NCBI RefSeq assembly: GCF_014193255.1
Contig: NZ_JACHZB010000005.1
Location: 124,001 to 188,000 of the forward strand
Reading direction: 5' to 3'
Length of the DNA: 64,000 nt
Source of the DNA: Rhizobium sp. BK196
GTDB lineage: Bacteria; Pseudomonadota; Alphaproteobacteria; Rhizobiales; Rhizobiaceae
Numbering within the stretch: the first letter of the stretch is position 1; every line of letters starts with the position of its first letter. Below, one piece after another: positions 9,065 through 19,654 of this stretch. The position numbers and the translations under genes were made by a program. The notes below the pieces were generated by a model. It had not been told where the DNA came from. It did not search any database and saw nothing but the letters and a program-made list of their open reading frames with translations.

Positions 9065-11719
9065 ATGAGCGGTGTAAACGATATCCGGTCGACCTTCCTC
9101 GACTACTTCAAGAAGAACGGCCACGAGATCGTTCCATCGAGCCCGCTCGTGCCGCGCAATGACCCGACGCTGATGTTCACCAATGCCGGCATGGTGCAGT
9201 TCAAGAATGTCTTCACCGGTCTCGAAAAGCGTCCCTATTCGACGGCGACCACCTCGCAGAAATGCGTACGCGCAGGCGGCAAGCACAACGACCTCGACAA
9301 TGTCGGCTATACTGCACGCCACCTGACCTTCTTCGAAATGCTCGGCAACTTCTCCTTCGGCGATTATTTCAAGGAGAATGCGATCGAGCTTGCCTGGAAG
9401 CTCGTCACCGAAGGTTTCGACCTGCCGAAGAGCCGGCTGCTGGTAACCGTCTATTCCGAGGACGAGGAGGCCGCGACTCTCTGGAAGAAGATTGCCGGCT
9501 TTTCCGACGACAAGATCATCCGCATCCCAACCTCTGACAATTTCTGGCAGATGGGCGATACCGGCCCCTGCGGTCCGTGTTCGGAAATTTTCATCGATCA
9601 GGGCGAGAATGTCTGGGGCGGCCCTCCCGGCTCGCCGGAAGAGGATGGCGACCGGTTCCTCGAATTTTGGAACCTCGTCTTCATGCAGTTCGAACAGACC
9701 GAGCCAGGCGTGCGAAACCCGCTGCCGCGCCCGTCGATCGATACCGGCATGGGCCTGGAACGCATGGCCTGCATCCTGCAGGGCGTCCAGAGCGTCTTCG
9801 ACACCGATCTCTTCCGCACGTTGATCGGGGCCATCGAGGACACAATGGGCGTCAAGGCGGAGGGCAGTGCCAGCCACCGCGTCATCGCCGACCATCTGCG
9901 CTCCTCGGCCTTCCTGATCGCCGACGGCGTGCTGCCGTCGAATGAAGGTCGCGGCTACGTGCTGCGCCGTATCATGCGCCGCGCCATGCGCCACGCCCAG
10001 TTGCTCGGCGCCAGGGAACCGCTGATGTACAAGCTGCTGCCGACGCTGGTGCAGGAGATGGGCCGCGCCTATCCGGAACTGGTGCGCGCCGAGGCGCTGA
10101 TCTCCGAGACGCTGAAACTCGAGGAAAACCGCTTCCGCAAGACGCTGGAGCGCGGCCTGTCGCTTTTGTCAGACGCGACCACCGACCTTTCCAAGGGCGA
10201 CATGCTGGATGGAGAGACCGCCTTCAAGCTCTACGACACCTACGGCTTCCCGCTCGACCTTACTCAGGATGCGCTGCGCGCCCGCGAAATCGGTGTCGAT
10301 ATTTCGGGTTTCACCGATGCGATGGAGCGCCAGAAGGCCGAAGCACGTTCGCACTGGGCCGGCTCCGGCGAGAAAGCGACGGAAACCGTCTGGTTCGAGC
10401 TCAAGGAGAAGCACGGCGCGACCGAATTTCTGGGCTACGACACCGAAACGGCTGAAGGCGTCGTCCAGGCTGTTGTCAAGGACAACGCCGTTGTCGACCA
10501 AGCCAAGGCCGGCGACAAGGTGCAGATCGTCGTCAACCAGACACCATTCTACGGTGAATCCGGCGGTCAGATGGGCGATACCGGCGTGATCTCGTCCGAC
10601 CACGGCAAGATCGAGATTTCAGATACTCAGAAGAGGGGCGAGGGCCTGTTCGTGCATCTGGGTACGGTCGTTGAAGGTGTGATCAAGGCCGGTGATGCGG
10701 TCGTGCTGACGGTCGATCATGCGCGCCGCTCGCGCCTGCGCGCCAACCACTCGGCCACCCACCTGCTGCATGAGGCGCTGCGCGAAGTACTCGGCACCCA
10801 TGTGGCCCAGAAGGGCTCGCTGGTCGCACCCGAGCGCCTGCGCTTCGACGTTTCGCATCCGAAGCCGATGACGGCTGACGAGCTCAAGGTCGTCGAGGAG
10901 ATGGCCAACGAGATCGTGCTGCAGAACGCGCCTGTCACGACCCGCCTAATGAGCGTCGACGACGCCATCGCGGAAGGCGCCATGGCGCTCTTCGGCGAGA
11001 AGTACGGCGATGAAGTGCGTGTCGTCTCGATGGGTACGGGCCTGCATGGTGCGAAGAGCAACAAGCCATATTCGGTCGAGCTCTGTGGCGGCACCCATGT
11101 ATCGGCGACCGGCCAGATCGGCCTCATTCGCATCCTCGGCGAGAGCGCCGTCGGTGCCGGCGTTCGCCGTCTCGAAGCCGTCACCGGTGAATCTGCGCGC
11201 GAATATCTCGCCGAACAGGACGATCGCGTGAAGACACTCGCTGCCTCGCTGAAGGTTCAGCCGTCGGAAGTGCTCTCGCGCGTCGAGGCGCTGATGGACG
11301 AGCGCCGCAAGCTCGAAAAGGAACTGGCGGACGCCAAGCGCAAGCTCGCCATGGGCGGCGGGCAGGGCGGTTCTGCCGATGCCGTGCGCGACGTCGCCGG
11401 CGTCAAGTTCCTCGGCAAAGCCGTGGCCGGCGTCGACCCGAAGGACCTCAAGGGGCTTGCCGATGACGGCAAGGCCAGCATCGGCTCCGGCGTCGTGACG
11501 CTGATCGGCGTATCCGATGATGGCAAGGCAAGTGCTGTCGTGGCCGTTACGCCCGATCTCATCAGCCGCTTCAGCGCTGTCGATCTGGTGCGCGTCGCCT
11601 CCGCAGCGCTCGGCGGCAAGGGCGGCGGCGGCCGTCCCGACATGGCGCAGGCCGGCGGCCCTGATGGATCCAGGGCCGACGAGGCGCTCGAGGCAGTTGC
11701 AGCGGCACTTGCAGGCTGA
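9065..11719 (+). CDS. alaS: Alanyl-tRNA synthetase
   Basis: AlaRS charges tRNA-Ala and edits mischarged Ser/Gly. The 884-residue length is normal for the full-size enzyme. It opens with the class II catalytic core ([19 protein letters not shown], then [14 protein letters not shown]). The editing domain carries the zinc-type residues H562 and H566 in NHSATHLLH, and C674 and H678 in CGGTH. The C-terminal coiled coil and C-Ala/DHHA1 domain follow. The start at 9065 is preceded by GAAGGG. A hairpin terminator follows. Confidence 0.98.
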   Translation: MSGVNDIRSTFLDYFKKNGHEIVPSSPLVPRNDPTLMFTNAGMVQFKNVFTGLEKRPYSTATTSQKCVRAGGKHNDLDNVGYTARHLTFFEMLGNFSFGDYFKENAIELAWKLVTEGFDLPKSRLLVTVYSEDEEAATLWKKIAGFSDDKIIRIPTSDNFWQMGDTGPCGPCSEIFIDQGENVWGGPPGSPEEDGDRFLEFWNLVFMQFEQTEPGVRNPLPRPSIDTGMGLERMACILQGVQSVFDTDLFRTLIGAIEDTMGVKAEGSASHRVIADHLRSSAFLIADGVLPSNEGRGYVLRRIMRRAMRHAQLLGAREPLMYKLLPTLVQEMGRAYPELVRAEALISETLKLEENRFRKTLERGLSLLSDATTDLSKGDMLDGETAFKLYDTYGFPLDLTQDALRAREIGVDISGFTDAMERQKAEARSHWAGSGEKATETVWFELKEKHGATEFLGYDTETAEGVVQAVVKDNAVVDQAKAGDKVQIVVNQTPFYGESGGQMGDTGVISSDHGKIEISDTQKRGEGLFVHLGTVVEGVIKAGDAVVLTVDHARRSRLRANHSATHLLHEALREVLGTHVAQKGSLVAPERLRFDVSHPKPMTADELKVVEEMANEIVLQNAPVTTRLMSVDDAIAEGAMALFGEKYGDEVRVVSMGTGLHGAKSNKPYSVELCGGTHVSATGQIGLIRILGESAVGAGVRRLEAVTGESAREYLAEQDDRVKTLAASLKVQPSEVLSRVEALMDERRKLEKELADAKRKLAMGGGQGGSADAVRDVAGVKFLGKAVAGVDPKDLKGLADDGKASIGSGVVTLIGVSDDGKASAVVAVTPDLISRFSAVDLVRVASAALGGKGGGGRPDMAQAGGPDGSRADEALEAVAAALAG

Positions 11720-11741
11720 GCTTCTGATACGGATCGATTGC

Positions 11742-11772
11742 AAAGGCGGGACATGTTCCCGCCTTTCGTTTA
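11742..11772 (+). terminator. Terminator after alaS
   Basis: AAAGGCGGGA pairs with TCCCGCCTTT around a five-base loop, followed by CGTTT. It lies 22 bases after the alaS stop. Confidence 0.8.
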
Positions 11773-11912
11773 AGCGAACGCCCCTTCCATTCTGCGTGGG
11801 CTTTTCCCGAAGAGGATGAAAGCGCACGCTCTTGCATTTCATGGAAAGTCCGCAGGATTTGTCAAACCGGACTATGCTTTGCTGCAGCCGATCGATTTGC
11901 ATGAGGTTTGAC

Positions 11913-12764
11913 ATGGTGGGTGAAACGGCATGGGCGCTCTACGAAGACCGTCTGAGACGGGTCTCGGCCTATATCCACGATCATCTGGACGAGGATCTGG
12001 ACATGGAGCGGCTGGCCGAAATCGCCTGCCTGTCGAGCTATCACTGGCATCGGATCTACAGGGCGATTTACGGTGAGACGCTGGCGGCGACTGTCAAGCG
12101 ACTGCGACTGCATCGCGCGGCGGGCGACATCGTCCGCACGGATCTCGATGTCAGCGAGATTGCGAAGCGATCAGGCTATCCCAATCTCCAGTCCTTCAAC
12201 CGCATCTTCAAATCGGTCTACGGAATGCCGCCGGCACGCTACCGGAAAGAGGGAAGCCACACAGTCTTCGAACCCTCACACACCGGAAAGGCACCAGCCA
12301 TGTTTGATGTCACCCTGAAAACCATCCCGCCGCTCGGACTCGTCGGCGTTCCACACACCGGCTCCTATATGGAGATCGGCAAGGCTTTCGAGACGCTGTT
12401 CGGCACGCTCTATGCCCGCGGGCTCGCAAAGCCGGAGATGCGCATGATCGGCGTCTATCTTGACGACCCCGATCTCGTGCAACCCGAGAACCTGCGCTCC
12501 GTCGCCTGTGTCGCGGCAGGTGAGGAGACGGCTGCCAACGCACCGCTGGAGCGACGTGTGGTGGAAGGCGGCGATTATGCCGTACTGCACCACAAGGGGC
12601 CTTACGCCGATATGTACAAGGCCTATCAGTGGCTCTACGCCCAGTGTCTGCCGGGATCCGGCCGGCAGATCCGGGACTGCGTCATGTTCGAGGAATATCT
12701 CAACAATCCGCGCGAAGTCGCGCCGACCGAATTGCGAACGGATATCTACATGCCGCTTGCCTAG
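11913..12764 (+). CDS. AraC-family regulator with C-terminal GyrI-like effector domain
   Basis: A 283-residue protein with an N-terminal AraC double helix-turn-helix (about residues 8-110; LAEIACLSSYHWHRIY and SEIAKRSGYPNLQSFNRIFK) and a C-terminal GyrI/SOUL-like ligand domain (about 125-283). This is the Rob/SoxS-related arrangement that senses small molecules such as drugs. Several in-frame ATGs exist from 11832; I choose 11913 because GAGG lies six bases upstream and conserved sequence begins there. It converges with the glutathione transferase gene, nine bases apart, and a palindrome covers both stops. Confidence 0.88.
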   Translation: MVGETAWALYEDRLRRVSAYIHDHLDEDLDMERLAEIACLSSYHWHRIYRAIYGETLAATVKRLRLHRAAGDIVRTDLDVSEIAKRSGYPNLQSFNRIFKSVYGMPPARYRKEGSHTVFEPSHTGKAPAMFDVTLKTIPPLGLVGVPHTGSYMEIGKAFETLFGTLYARGLAKPEMRMIGVYLDDPDLVQPENLRSVACVAAGEETAANAPLERRVVEGGDYAVLHHKGPYADMYKAYQWLYAQCLPGSGRQIRDCVMFEEYLNNPREVAPTELRTDIYMPLA

Positions 12765-12779
12765 CCGGGGAGGCTAGGC
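12759..12779. terminator. Hairpin spanning both stop codons of convergent genes
   Basis: GCCTAGCC (12759-12766) and GGCTAGGC (12772-12779) form a perfect 8-bp stem around GGGGA. The TAG stop of the upstream gene and the CTA (TAG on the minus strand) of the downstream gene both lie in the stem. A T-run is absent, so a shared bidirectional terminator is possible but not certain. Confidence 0.5.
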
Positions 12780-13403
12780 AGCCTGCATCGCTTTCGCTGC
12801 CTCTTCATCGAGCGCGGTTGCCCGCTTATAGGCATCACGTTCGGCAAGGCGGCCGAAATAATCGACGAACGCCTGGCGCTTTTCGATGCCGCCGAAGGCA
12901 AGGCCCCAGCCGATATGCGAGCCGACATAGACGTCAGCTGCCGTGAACCGGTTGCCGGTGATATAAGGAGAGGCGGCCGAAACCGCCTTTTCCAGCGTTC
13001 CCATGACATCGCCGAAGGAGCCGCAGCCGGCCATACGCAACCGCTCCTGCGGGATTTCGAAGCCAAGCGCCTTCAGCATGACGGAGGTTTCCAGCGGCCC
13101 GGCGGCGAAAAACATCCAGCGGTAATAATCGGCACGCTCATCGGGCTGGGGGGCGAGGCCTGCTTGCGGAAATGCTTCTGCAAGATACGCACAGATCGCG
13201 GCGCATTCCGTCACGACCGTCTCGCCATGTCGGACCGCCGGCACCTTGCCCATCGGGTTGATGGACATATAGGCCGGCTCCTTTATCGTCCCACCGAATG
13301 TCAGCATTTCAGTATGATATGGTACGCCGGTTTCTTCCAGCATCCACCGTGCTATCCGGCCGCGCGACATCGGGTTCGTGTAGAAGGTGATTTTCTCGGT
13401 CAT
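12774..13403 (-). CDS. Glutathione S-transferase family protein
   Basis: A 209-residue GST. The N-terminal thioredoxin-like domain reads KITFYTNPMSRGRIARWML and contains INPMGKVPA and VVTECAAICAYLA (the usual cis-Pro and glutathione-binding Glu-Cys/Ser region). An all-helical C-terminal domain with RFTAADVYVGSHIGWG follows. It conjugates glutathione to electrophiles or reduces peroxides; the substrate is unknown. The ATG at 13403 is preceded by AGGAGAGCAGG. A small upstream gene on the same strand overlaps its start by about 95 bases. Confidence 0.9.
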   Translation of the reverse strand: MTEKITFYTNPMSRGRIARWMLEETGVPYHTEMLTFGGTIKEPAYMSINPMGKVPAVRHGETVVTECAAICAYLAEAFPQAGLAPQPDERADYYRWMFFAAGPLETSVMLKALGFEIPQERLRMAGCGSFGDVMGTLEKAVSAASPYITGNRFTAADVYVGSHIGWGLAFGGIEKRQAFVDYFGRLAERDAYKRATALDEEAAKAMQAA

Positions 13404-13689
13404 CCTGCTCTCCTCTCTCCCATGCTTTCTTCGTAGCATTGGTGCGAGAGATTTCAACCTTTGGCGCAGGCGAGCTCTTCGCGGCGGATCGAGGAATGAC
13501 CTCTGTCGCCGGCAGTACATCAGCTCCAGGGGTTTCGGCGGAAGCGGATCGCCAGCGCTGACGGTAATGCTGGGTCTGCGTCTCGATCTGCGCAAGATCA
13601 AGGTAGAAGACGATCATATCCTGGCCTTCGCGGCGCGCCATCAGCCTCGCAAGTTGCAGAAACTCGGGAACGAAACTCTTCTTGGCCAT
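13309..13689 (-). CDS. Small protein of unknown function overlapping the GST start
   Basis: A 126-residue frame starting MAKKSFVPEFLQLARLMARR. The ATG at 13689 has a perfect GGAGG five bases upstream, which is the best reason to believe it. The first 40-50 residues look protein-like and helical. The last third runs inside the GST gene in another frame and has no conserved look, so the true C-terminus may differ (frameshift or shorter form). I do not recognise a family. Confidence 0.4.
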   Translation of the reverse strand: MAKKSFVPEFLQLARLMARREGQDMIVFYLDLAQIETQTQHYRQRWRSASAETPGADVLPATEVIPRSAAKSSPAPKVEISRTNATKKAWERGEQDDRENHLLHEPDVARPDSTVDAGRNRRTISY

Positions 13690-13783
13690 CAGAACCTCCA
13701 CGCCCAGGCGAGTAGATTGATAGGCTTTGCAACTTACGCGAAACTTGCATTTTATTGGTGATTACTGATTATCGGCCACGACG

Positions 13784-13814
13784 AAAAAAACCCGGCACAA
13801 AGGCCGGGTTTTCC
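13784..13814 (-). terminator. Terminator after icd
   Basis: Read on the minus strand, AACCCGGCC and its partner CCGGGTT form a stem that ends in a run of seven T residues (the A-run at 13784-13790 on the plus strand). It lies about 22 bases beyond the icd stop. Confidence 0.85.
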
Positions 13815-13835
13815 GATGCTTCATCCGAGCAGAGC

Positions 13836-15047
13836 TCAGGCCATGGCAGCCTGCAGGTTCTGGTCGATCTTGTCGAGGAAGGCAGTGGTCGAGAGCCACG
13901 GCTGATCGGGGCCGATGAGCAGCGCCAAGTCCTTGGTCATGAAGCCGGCTTCGACGGTGTCGACGCAGACTTTTTCCAGCGTGGAGGCGAACTTGGCGAG
14001 TTCGGCATTGTCGTCGAGCTTGGCGCGGTGCGCCAGGCCACGCGTCCAGGCGAAGATCGAAGCGATCGAGTTCGTCGAGGTTTCCTGGCCCTTCTGGTGC
14101 TGGCGGTAGTGGCGGGTGACCGTGCCGTGAGCGGCTTCGGCTTCAACCGTCTTGCCATCCGGCGTCAGGAGAACCGAGGTCATCAGGCCGAGCGAGCCGA
14201 AGCCCTGGGCGACCGTGTCGGACTGAACGTCGCCATCGTAGTTCTTGCAGGCCCAGACGTAGCCGCCGGACCACTTGAGAGCGGAAGCGACCATGTCGTC
14301 GATCAGGCGGTGTTCATAGGTGATGCCGGCTTCCTTGAACTGATCCTTGAATTCGGTCTCGTAGACTTCTTCGAAGATGTCCTTGAAGCGGCCGTCATAG
14401 GCCTTGAGGATGGTGTTCTTGGTCGACAGGTAGACCGGCCACTTGCGCATCAGGCCGTACATCATCGAGGCGCGCGCGAACTCGCGGATCGACTCGTCGA
14501 GATTGTACATGGCCATGGCGACGCCGGCGCCCGGTGCGTTGAAGACTTCCTTCTCGATAACCGTGCCGTCTTCGCCGACGAACTTGATCGTCAGCTTGCC
14601 CTTGCCGGGGAACTTGAAGTCGGTTGCGCGGTACTGGTCGCCGAAAGCGTGACGGCCGACAACGATCGGCTGCGTCCAGCCCGGAACGAGTCGGGGAACG
14701 TTGCGGCAGATGATCGGCTCACGGAAGATGACGCCGCCGAGGATGTTGCGGATCGTGCCGTTCGGGCTCTTCCACATTTCCTTGAGGTTGAATTCCTTCA
14801 CGCGGGCTTCGTCCGGAGTGATGGTCGCGCACTTGATGCCGACGCCGTACTTCTTGATGGCGTTGGCGGCATCGACGGTCACCTGGTCGTTTGTGGCGTC
14901 GCGGTTTTCGACCGAGAGGTCGTAATAATCGATGTCGAGGTCGAGATACGGATGGATCAGCTTGTCCTTGATGAGCTGCCAAATGATGCGAGTCATTTCA
15001 TCGCCGTCGAGATCGGCGACAGGATTGGCGACCTTGATCTTCTTCAT
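13836..15047 (-). CDS. icd: NADP-dependent isocitrate dehydrogenase
   Basis: The enzyme oxidatively decarboxylates isocitrate to 2-oxoglutarate in the TCA cycle, producing NADPH. The 403-residue protein is of the homodimeric type also found in eukaryotes. It begins [20 protein letters not shown] and has the substrate-loop region [38 protein letters not shown] and the [18 protein letters not shown] coenzyme region follow. Monocistronic, with a good terminator. Confidence 0.97.
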   Translation of the reverse strand: MKKIKVANPVADLDGDEMTRIIWQLIKDKLIHPYLDLDIDYYDLSVENRDATNDQVTVDAANAIKKYGVGIKCATITPDEARVKEFNLKEMWKSPNGTIRNILGGVIFREPIICRNVPRLVPGWTQPIVVGRHAFGDQYRATDFKFPGKGKLTIKFVGEDGTVIEKEVFNAPGAGVAMAMYNLDESIREFARASMMYGLMRKWPVYLSTKNTILKAYDGRFKDIFEEVYETEFKDQFKEAGITYEHRLIDDMVASALKWSGGYVWACKNYDGDVQSDTVAQGFGSLGLMTSVLLTPDGKTVEAEAAHGTVTRHYRQHQKGQETSTNSIASIFAWTRGLAHRAKLDDNAELAKFASTLEKVCVDTVEAGFMTKDLALLIGPDQPWLSTTAFLDKIDQNLQAAMA

Positions 15048-15237
15048 GTATCTGCCTCGTAAGCTTAAGAAAGGGACAGCTGTCCCGGGTGAGTGATGTG
15101 GTCCGGAGCGCTATAGCATTGTGAGCCGGGAACGCAAAGCCGAACGGGCGGAACCGTGACGTTTTTGCCGCCATTGCCATGTGCCGGAAAATGGCTAGTC
15201 TCGCCCGCATAAGCTCCCGAGTCCCGGACATTTTGCC

Positions 15238-15780
15238 ATGAAAAAGATCGCCGTTCTGTTCGCTGGCCTCGTCGCCGCCCTGTCCGTCGCACCAGGCCTT
15301 TCGCTTGCGTCCGATGCCACCGCGCCGGTCAAGGAAATCATTGATGATACGAAGAAGAACTGGGCGAGCGACGTCAGCGACTGGATCGATATTTTCCAGG
15401 AAAGCATGCTCGATCGGCTCTACAGCAAGGATTTCGGCGACAAATACAAGGCGGCCGCCAAGAACCCGGCAGCCGACGAGGATGGCATTTCGCCCTTCGA
15501 CTATGACGTGATCGTCAATGGCCAGGATGCCTGCCCGCTGCAGGATCTCTCCATCGAAAACGGCCAACCGGCAAACGGCACGACCGAGGTGACGGTGAAG
15601 TTCAAGGCGGCGACCTGCCTGGAAGGCACACCCAACAGAGATGCCTTTACCACTGTGCGTTTCGAGGTGATCGAGGAAGCGGGCAAACCCGTCATCGACG
15701 ATATCATGATCCAGGGAGAAGAGGGGAACGGGCCGATCTCGCTCAAGGAAACCATGGTGCAAATCGCCAACGGCGAATGA
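15238..15780 (+). CDS. Periplasmic protein of unknown function
   Basis: A 180-residue protein with a clear signal peptide (KK, a hydrophobic stretch, then cleavage near residue 24 at SLAS-D). The mature part is acidic, with two cysteines (in DACPLQ and AATCLE) that could form a disulphide. The general look resembles DUF3828-type periplasmic proteins, but I cannot name the family with confidence. It stands alone between icd and the FUSC gene. Confidence 0.75.
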   Translation: MKKIAVLFAGLVAALSVAPGLSLASDATAPVKEIIDDTKKNWASDVSDWIDIFQESMLDRLYSKDFGDKYKAAAKNPAADEDGISPFDYDVIVNGQDACPLQDLSIENGQPANGTTEVTVKFKAATCLEGTPNRDAFTTVRFEVIEEAGKPVIDDIMIQGEEGNGPISLKETMVQIANGE

Positions 15781-15889
15781 TACGCCGGCTGTTCGCAGCA
15801 AACCAAGCCAAGGTGTGATTTGATTTTTGCTGAGGCGGCGGTATCTCGATTTCGGGTTCGCCACATCCGGCGCATGAGGACTGGCAAGG

Positions 15890-17926
15890 GTGATTTCCGG
15901 CTTTGAGTTCCGAGACTGGCTGCTTGCCAATGACCCGGCGCTTTCGCGCCTGCGCATGGGCTGCCGGGTCACTCTGTCGATCATGCTATCCTTCACGGTG
16001 CTGCTCGTTATCCATATGCTCATCGTGCCGCTGCCGACCGCCTCCTATGGTCTCGGCATCGTGCTGTCGATCGAAGGCGGGGTTGCCGTGCGCGACAAGG
16101 GCTCGACCCGCCAGCTCATCACCAGGCTGCTCGGCTGTCTTGCAAGCCTCGTCGTCGTCGGCATCGCCGCCGCGCTTGAATCGCAACGCTACCTTTCGGA
16201 TTTCATCTTCCTCGTGGTGATCTTCCTCGCCTCCTCTGCGCGTGTTTATGGGCCGCGTGGATTTGCCATCGGCATGTTCGCCTTCACCTCCTATTTTATG
16301 GGCGCCTACTTCCACCCGACGATCGGGGAATTGCCTGTGGTCGTGATCGGCCCAGTTGTCTCTGCGCTCGTCAGCCATTGGGTGAGGGCGGTGCTTTTGC
16401 CAGACAATTGGCGGCGCGACCTCCTGCGCTCACTGGAGAGCGTGCGAGGCCGCATAAACCAGATCCTCTTCAAGCTCGCGGCACTTGCAACGGATGGAAA
16501 GGTCGATGAGGCCGACCGGCAGGAACTGCGCCAGCTGGAAGACCGGCTGAAGGAAGTGGTGCTGATGGCCGAAAGCTTCATTCCGCGCCCGCCGGGCGGC
16601 GTCTTCGATGGTGCTTCACCGCCGGCCGCGGAACTGGCGATCCGGCTGTTCGACGCGCACCTGGCGACGGAAAGCGCCATCGTGCTGAGCTATCAAAGTG
16701 CGCCGGCTTTTGCTCTGGTCCATGCCGTGATCGAGGACGACAAGGCAGTACTTTCGGCTGAGGAAAAGGCCGTCGCCGACATGGAGGGCCGGCCGCAGGG
16801 AGAGACGGTGCGTGCGCTCCTCTGGCTCGCCGCCGCGCGCAGGCAGCTCGTGGAAACGATCGATGCCGGACGCAGGTCGGATTTCGCCGAGATCGCTTCG
16901 GTGGAAGAGTCCAGCGCACCTGCCAACATCGATTTTTCGTTCAGAAACCCGCTGATGCGCTCGGCCTTGCAGATCACGCTGGCAGCGGCAATTGCCATGA
17001 CGCTCGGGCTCGCCTTGTCGCGCGAGCGCTGGTTCTGGGCGGTGCTTGCCTCCTTCCTCGTCTTCACCAACACCAATTCGCGCGGCGATACTGCCATCAA
17101 GGCGCTGCAGCGTTCGATCGGTACGCTGTTCGGCATCGCCTTCGGCCTGGTGCTGGCGACATTGCTGACGCACCACCTGGCTGCCGCCATCGCGGTTTCA
17201 ATCGCCTGCGTCTTCCTTGCTTTCTATTTCCTGCAGATTTCCTATGCGACGATGACCTTCTTTATCTCGATCGTGCTCTGCCTGGTTTATGGCGTGATGG
17301 GTGTCCTGACCTTCGATCTCCTCAAGCTGCGACTTGAGGAAACCGTCATCGGTGCGGTCGCGGGAATGCTAGTGGCCTTCCTCGTCCTGCCGACACGCAC
17401 GCGCGGTGCGCTCGATACGGCAGTCGCCAAGTGGTTCGACGCTCTGAAGGAGCTCCTGTCGGCCGTGTCGGACAAGAAGAGCCAGCCGGAACTCATCGTC
17501 ATCTCGCAGAAGGTCGATGCCTGCTATCGCGACATCACGCTCTCAGCGCGCCCGCTCGGCTCGACCTGGTCCATTGTCACCAGGCCGGGACAAATTCGCC
17601 AGACGCTGGCGATTTTCCTCTCGGTTACCTATTGGTCGCGCATTCTGGCCCGCAACAATACGGCCGATGCCGTCGACGAGGATCTCAAGGGACGGATCAC
17701 CGCAGATATTGGCCTTCTGGACAGATTTACGCCGCGCGGCTCGGAGTGTTTCCTCGTCACCCGCAAGCAGATGCGGCACGTCAGCCGTCACCTGCCACTG
17801 TGGCAGGAAGGGGCGCGGCTCGCCGTCGAAATGATCGGCTCGACCATCGAACGGCTCTATCCGACAGAGACGCAGGACTTGCCGTTTGCGGCCGGCAAAG
17901 CTATTGCGCCCGTAAATCAGGAATAG
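15890..17926 (+). CDS. FUSC-family inner-membrane exporter (fusaric acid resistance/AaeB type)
   Basis: A 678-residue protein with two blocks of about six membrane helices (around 20-165 and 360-500), each followed by a soluble region. This is the duplicated FUSC/AaeB layout. Relatives export aromatic acids or form part of multidrug systems. No membrane-fusion partner lies beside it. The start is GTG at 15890, nine bases after AGGA. It ends 17 bases before the methyltransferase gene, so co-transcription is likely. Confidence 0.85.
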   Translation: MISGFEFRDWLLANDPALSRLRMGCRVTLSIMLSFTVLLVIHMLIVPLPTASYGLGIVLSIEGGVAVRDKGSTRQLITRLLGCLASLVVVGIAAALESQRYLSDFIFLVVIFLASSARVYGPRGFAIGMFAFTSYFMGAYFHPTIGELPVVVIGPVVSALVSHWVRAVLLPDNWRRDLLRSLESVRGRINQILFKLAALATDGKVDEADRQELRQLEDRLKEVVLMAESFIPRPPGGVFDGASPPAAELAIRLFDAHLATESAIVLSYQSAPAFALVHAVIEDDKAVLSAEEKAVADMEGRPQGETVRALLWLAAARRQLVETIDAGRRSDFAEIASVEESSAPANIDFSFRNPLMRSALQITLAAAIAMTLGLALSRERWFWAVLASFLVFTNTNSRGDTAIKALQRSIGTLFGIAFGLVLATLLTHHLAAAIAVSIACVFLAFYFLQISYATMTFFISIVLCLVYGVMGVLTFDLLKLRLEETVIGAVAGMLVAFLVLPTRTRGALDTAVAKWFDALKELLSAVSDKKSQPELIVISQKVDACYRDITLSARPLGSTWSIVTRPGQIRQTLAIFLSVTYWSRILARNNTADAVDEDLKGRITADIGLLDRFTPRGSECFLVTRKQMRHVSRHLPLWQEGARLAVEMIGSTIERLYPTETQDLPFAAGKAIAPVNQE

Positions 17927-17943
17927 GAAGTACAATAAGCACC

Positions 17944-18774
17944 ATGGCGGGCACCAACAGCGAGCGTCAACTTTTGGCCGAAGGGCCTGTTATCATTCTG
18001 GTCGAGCCGCAGATGGGCGAGAATATCGGCATGGTGGCGCGCGCCATGGCGAATTTCGGCCTTGCCGATCTTCGCCTCGTCAATCCGCGCGACGGCTGGC
18101 CGAACGAGAGGGCCCAGGCTGCGGCCTCCAAGGCCGATCACGTGATCGAAGGCACGAAGGTTTTCGCTACGTTGGAAGAGGCGATTTCCGATCTCAACTT
18201 CGTCTATGCGACGACGGCGCGCAGCCGTGACAATTACAAGCCGGTGCGCTCACCGGTCTTTGCCGCCGGAAACCTGCGCAGCCGCTTCAGAGCAGGCGAG
18301 GCGACGGGTATCCTGTTCGGCCGCGAGCGCTGGGGACTGACCAACGAGGAAGTGGCGCTTGCCGACGAGATCGTCACCTTTCCGGTCAATCCGGCCTTTG
18401 CATCGCTCAATATCGCCCAGGCAGTGCTGCTGATGTCCTATGAATGGATGAAATCCGGCATGGAGGATCTGGAGGCGGTGCCGTTCCAGGCGCTTGAACA
18501 GCGGCCCTCCACCAAGGAACAGCTCTTCGGCCTGTTCGACCAGCTGGAAGAGGCGCTCGATTCCCGCAACTATTTCCATCCGCCCTCGAAAAAGCCGAAA
18601 ATGGTCGACAACCTGCGCGCAGTTCTCTCCCGCCGGGCCTTCACGGAGCAGGAAATCAGCGTGCTGCGCGGCGTCATCTCCTCTCTCGACCGCTTTTCGC
18701 GCAACAGCCCGCGCAAAGGCGGTTCTACTCGATCCGCCAAGGGTGCCCCGACCGATGACAGCGCCGACAAATGA
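17944..18774 (+). CDS. trmJ: TrmJ/TrmH-type (SPOUT) RNA methyltransferase
   Basis: A 276-residue SPOUT methyltransferase. The N-terminal knot domain shows [30 protein letters not shown] and [29 protein letters not shown] follows, which is the conserved SAM-binding knot. A helical C-terminal extension comes next, as in TrmJ, which 2'-O-methylates position 32 of tRNA. The tRNA target is inferred from family. Its last 20 bases overlap the murI start. Confidence 0.85.
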   Translation: MAGTNSERQLLAEGPVIILVEPQMGENIGMVARAMANFGLADLRLVNPRDGWPNERAQAAASKADHVIEGTKVFATLEEAISDLNFVYATTARSRDNYKPVRSPVFAAGNLRSRFRAGEATGILFGRERWGLTNEEVALADEIVTFPVNPAFASLNIAQAVLLMSYEWMKSGMEDLEAVPFQALEQRPSTKEQLFGLFDQLEEALDSRNYFHPPSKKPKMVDNLRAVLSRRAFTEQEISVLRGVISSLDRFSRNSPRKGGSTRSAKGAPTDDSADK

Positions 18775-19558
18775 GCTGAAACCCATCCTCGTCTTCGATT
18801 CAGGCATCGGCGGGCTGACCGTGCTGCGCGAGGCGCGCGTGCTGATGCCGGAACGCGGTTTTATCTACATCGCCGACGATGCCGGCTTTCCCTATGGCGG
18901 CTGGGAAGAGCAGGCGCTGAAGGAGCGGATCATCGGGCTCTTCGCCAAGCTGCTCGAAGATTACGATCCCGAGGTCTGCATCATTGCCTGCAACACGGCC
19001 TTCACGCTTGTGGGCGCCGACCTGCGCGCCGCCTTTCCGCAGATGACCTTCGTCGGCACGGTGCCGGCGATAAAGCCTGCTGCCGAGCGCACGCGCTCCG
19101 GGCTGGTCTCGGTGCTGGCGACCCCCGGCACGGTCAGACGCGCCTATACACGCGACCTCATCCAGTCCTTTGCGCAGCAATGCCATGTGCGGCTGGTCGG
19201 CTCCGAAAACCTGGCACGCATGGCTGAAGCCTATATCCGCGGTGACGCCGTTTCTGACGAGGCAGTGCTCACCGAAATCGATCAGTGTTTTGTCGAGAAG
19301 GATGGGCGCAAGACCGACATCGTCGTGCTCGCCTGCACGCATTATCCCTTTATGGCGAATATGTTTCGCAGGCTGGCGCCTTGGCCGGTGGACTGGCTGG
19401 ATCCAGCGGAAGCGATTGCGCGCCGCGCCCGCACGCTGGTACCGCACGTTGCGGACGCCGTTCATCCTGACAATTTCGACTTTGCCTTCTTCACTTCGGG
19501 CAATCCGGATTTTGCCACGCGGCGGCTGATGCAAGGGTTCGGGCTGAGCACACGATAA
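18755..19558 (+). CDS. murI: Glutamate racemase
   Basis: MurI converts L- to D-glutamate for peptidoglycan. The 267-residue protein has VFDSGIGG (D15, S16), the first catalytic cysteine C79 in IIACNTA and the second C194 in LACTHYPF. These are the two-base catalytic pair. The ATG at 18755 is used because it precedes the conserved FDSGIGG by a normal distance. It overlaps the methyltransferase gene by 20 bases, indicating translational coupling. Confidence 0.95.
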   Translation: MTAPTNELKPILVFDSGIGGLTVLREARVLMPERGFIYIADDAGFPYGGWEEQALKERIIGLFAKLLEDYDPEVCIIACNTAFTLVGADLRAAFPQMTFVGTVPAIKPAAERTRSGLVSVLATPGTVRRAYTRDLIQSFAQQCHVRLVGSENLARMAEAYIRGDAVSDEAVLTEIDQCFVEKDGRKTDIVVLACTHYPFMANMFRRLAPWPVDWLDPAEAIARRARTLVPHVADAVHPDNFDFAFFTSGNPDFATRRLMQGFGLSTR

Positions 19559-19654
19559 GGCACTGCGCGCTTTATTTCCCCTGTCTCATCACGCAAGATC
19601 CCCGCGGGGAATCGCGAGCAGCTGTTTGCCGCTCAAGATGCAAAGAGGTGCGCC

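Noticed and set aside
13755..15062. 435-residue plus-strand frame opposite icd
   Set aside because: Exact antisense shadow of icd, rich in Asp, Val and Arg from complementary codons, with no recognisable domain.
17431..17943. Upstream extension of the trmJ reading frame
   Set aside because: It lies inside the FUSC gene in another frame. The conserved methyltransferase begins at 17944.
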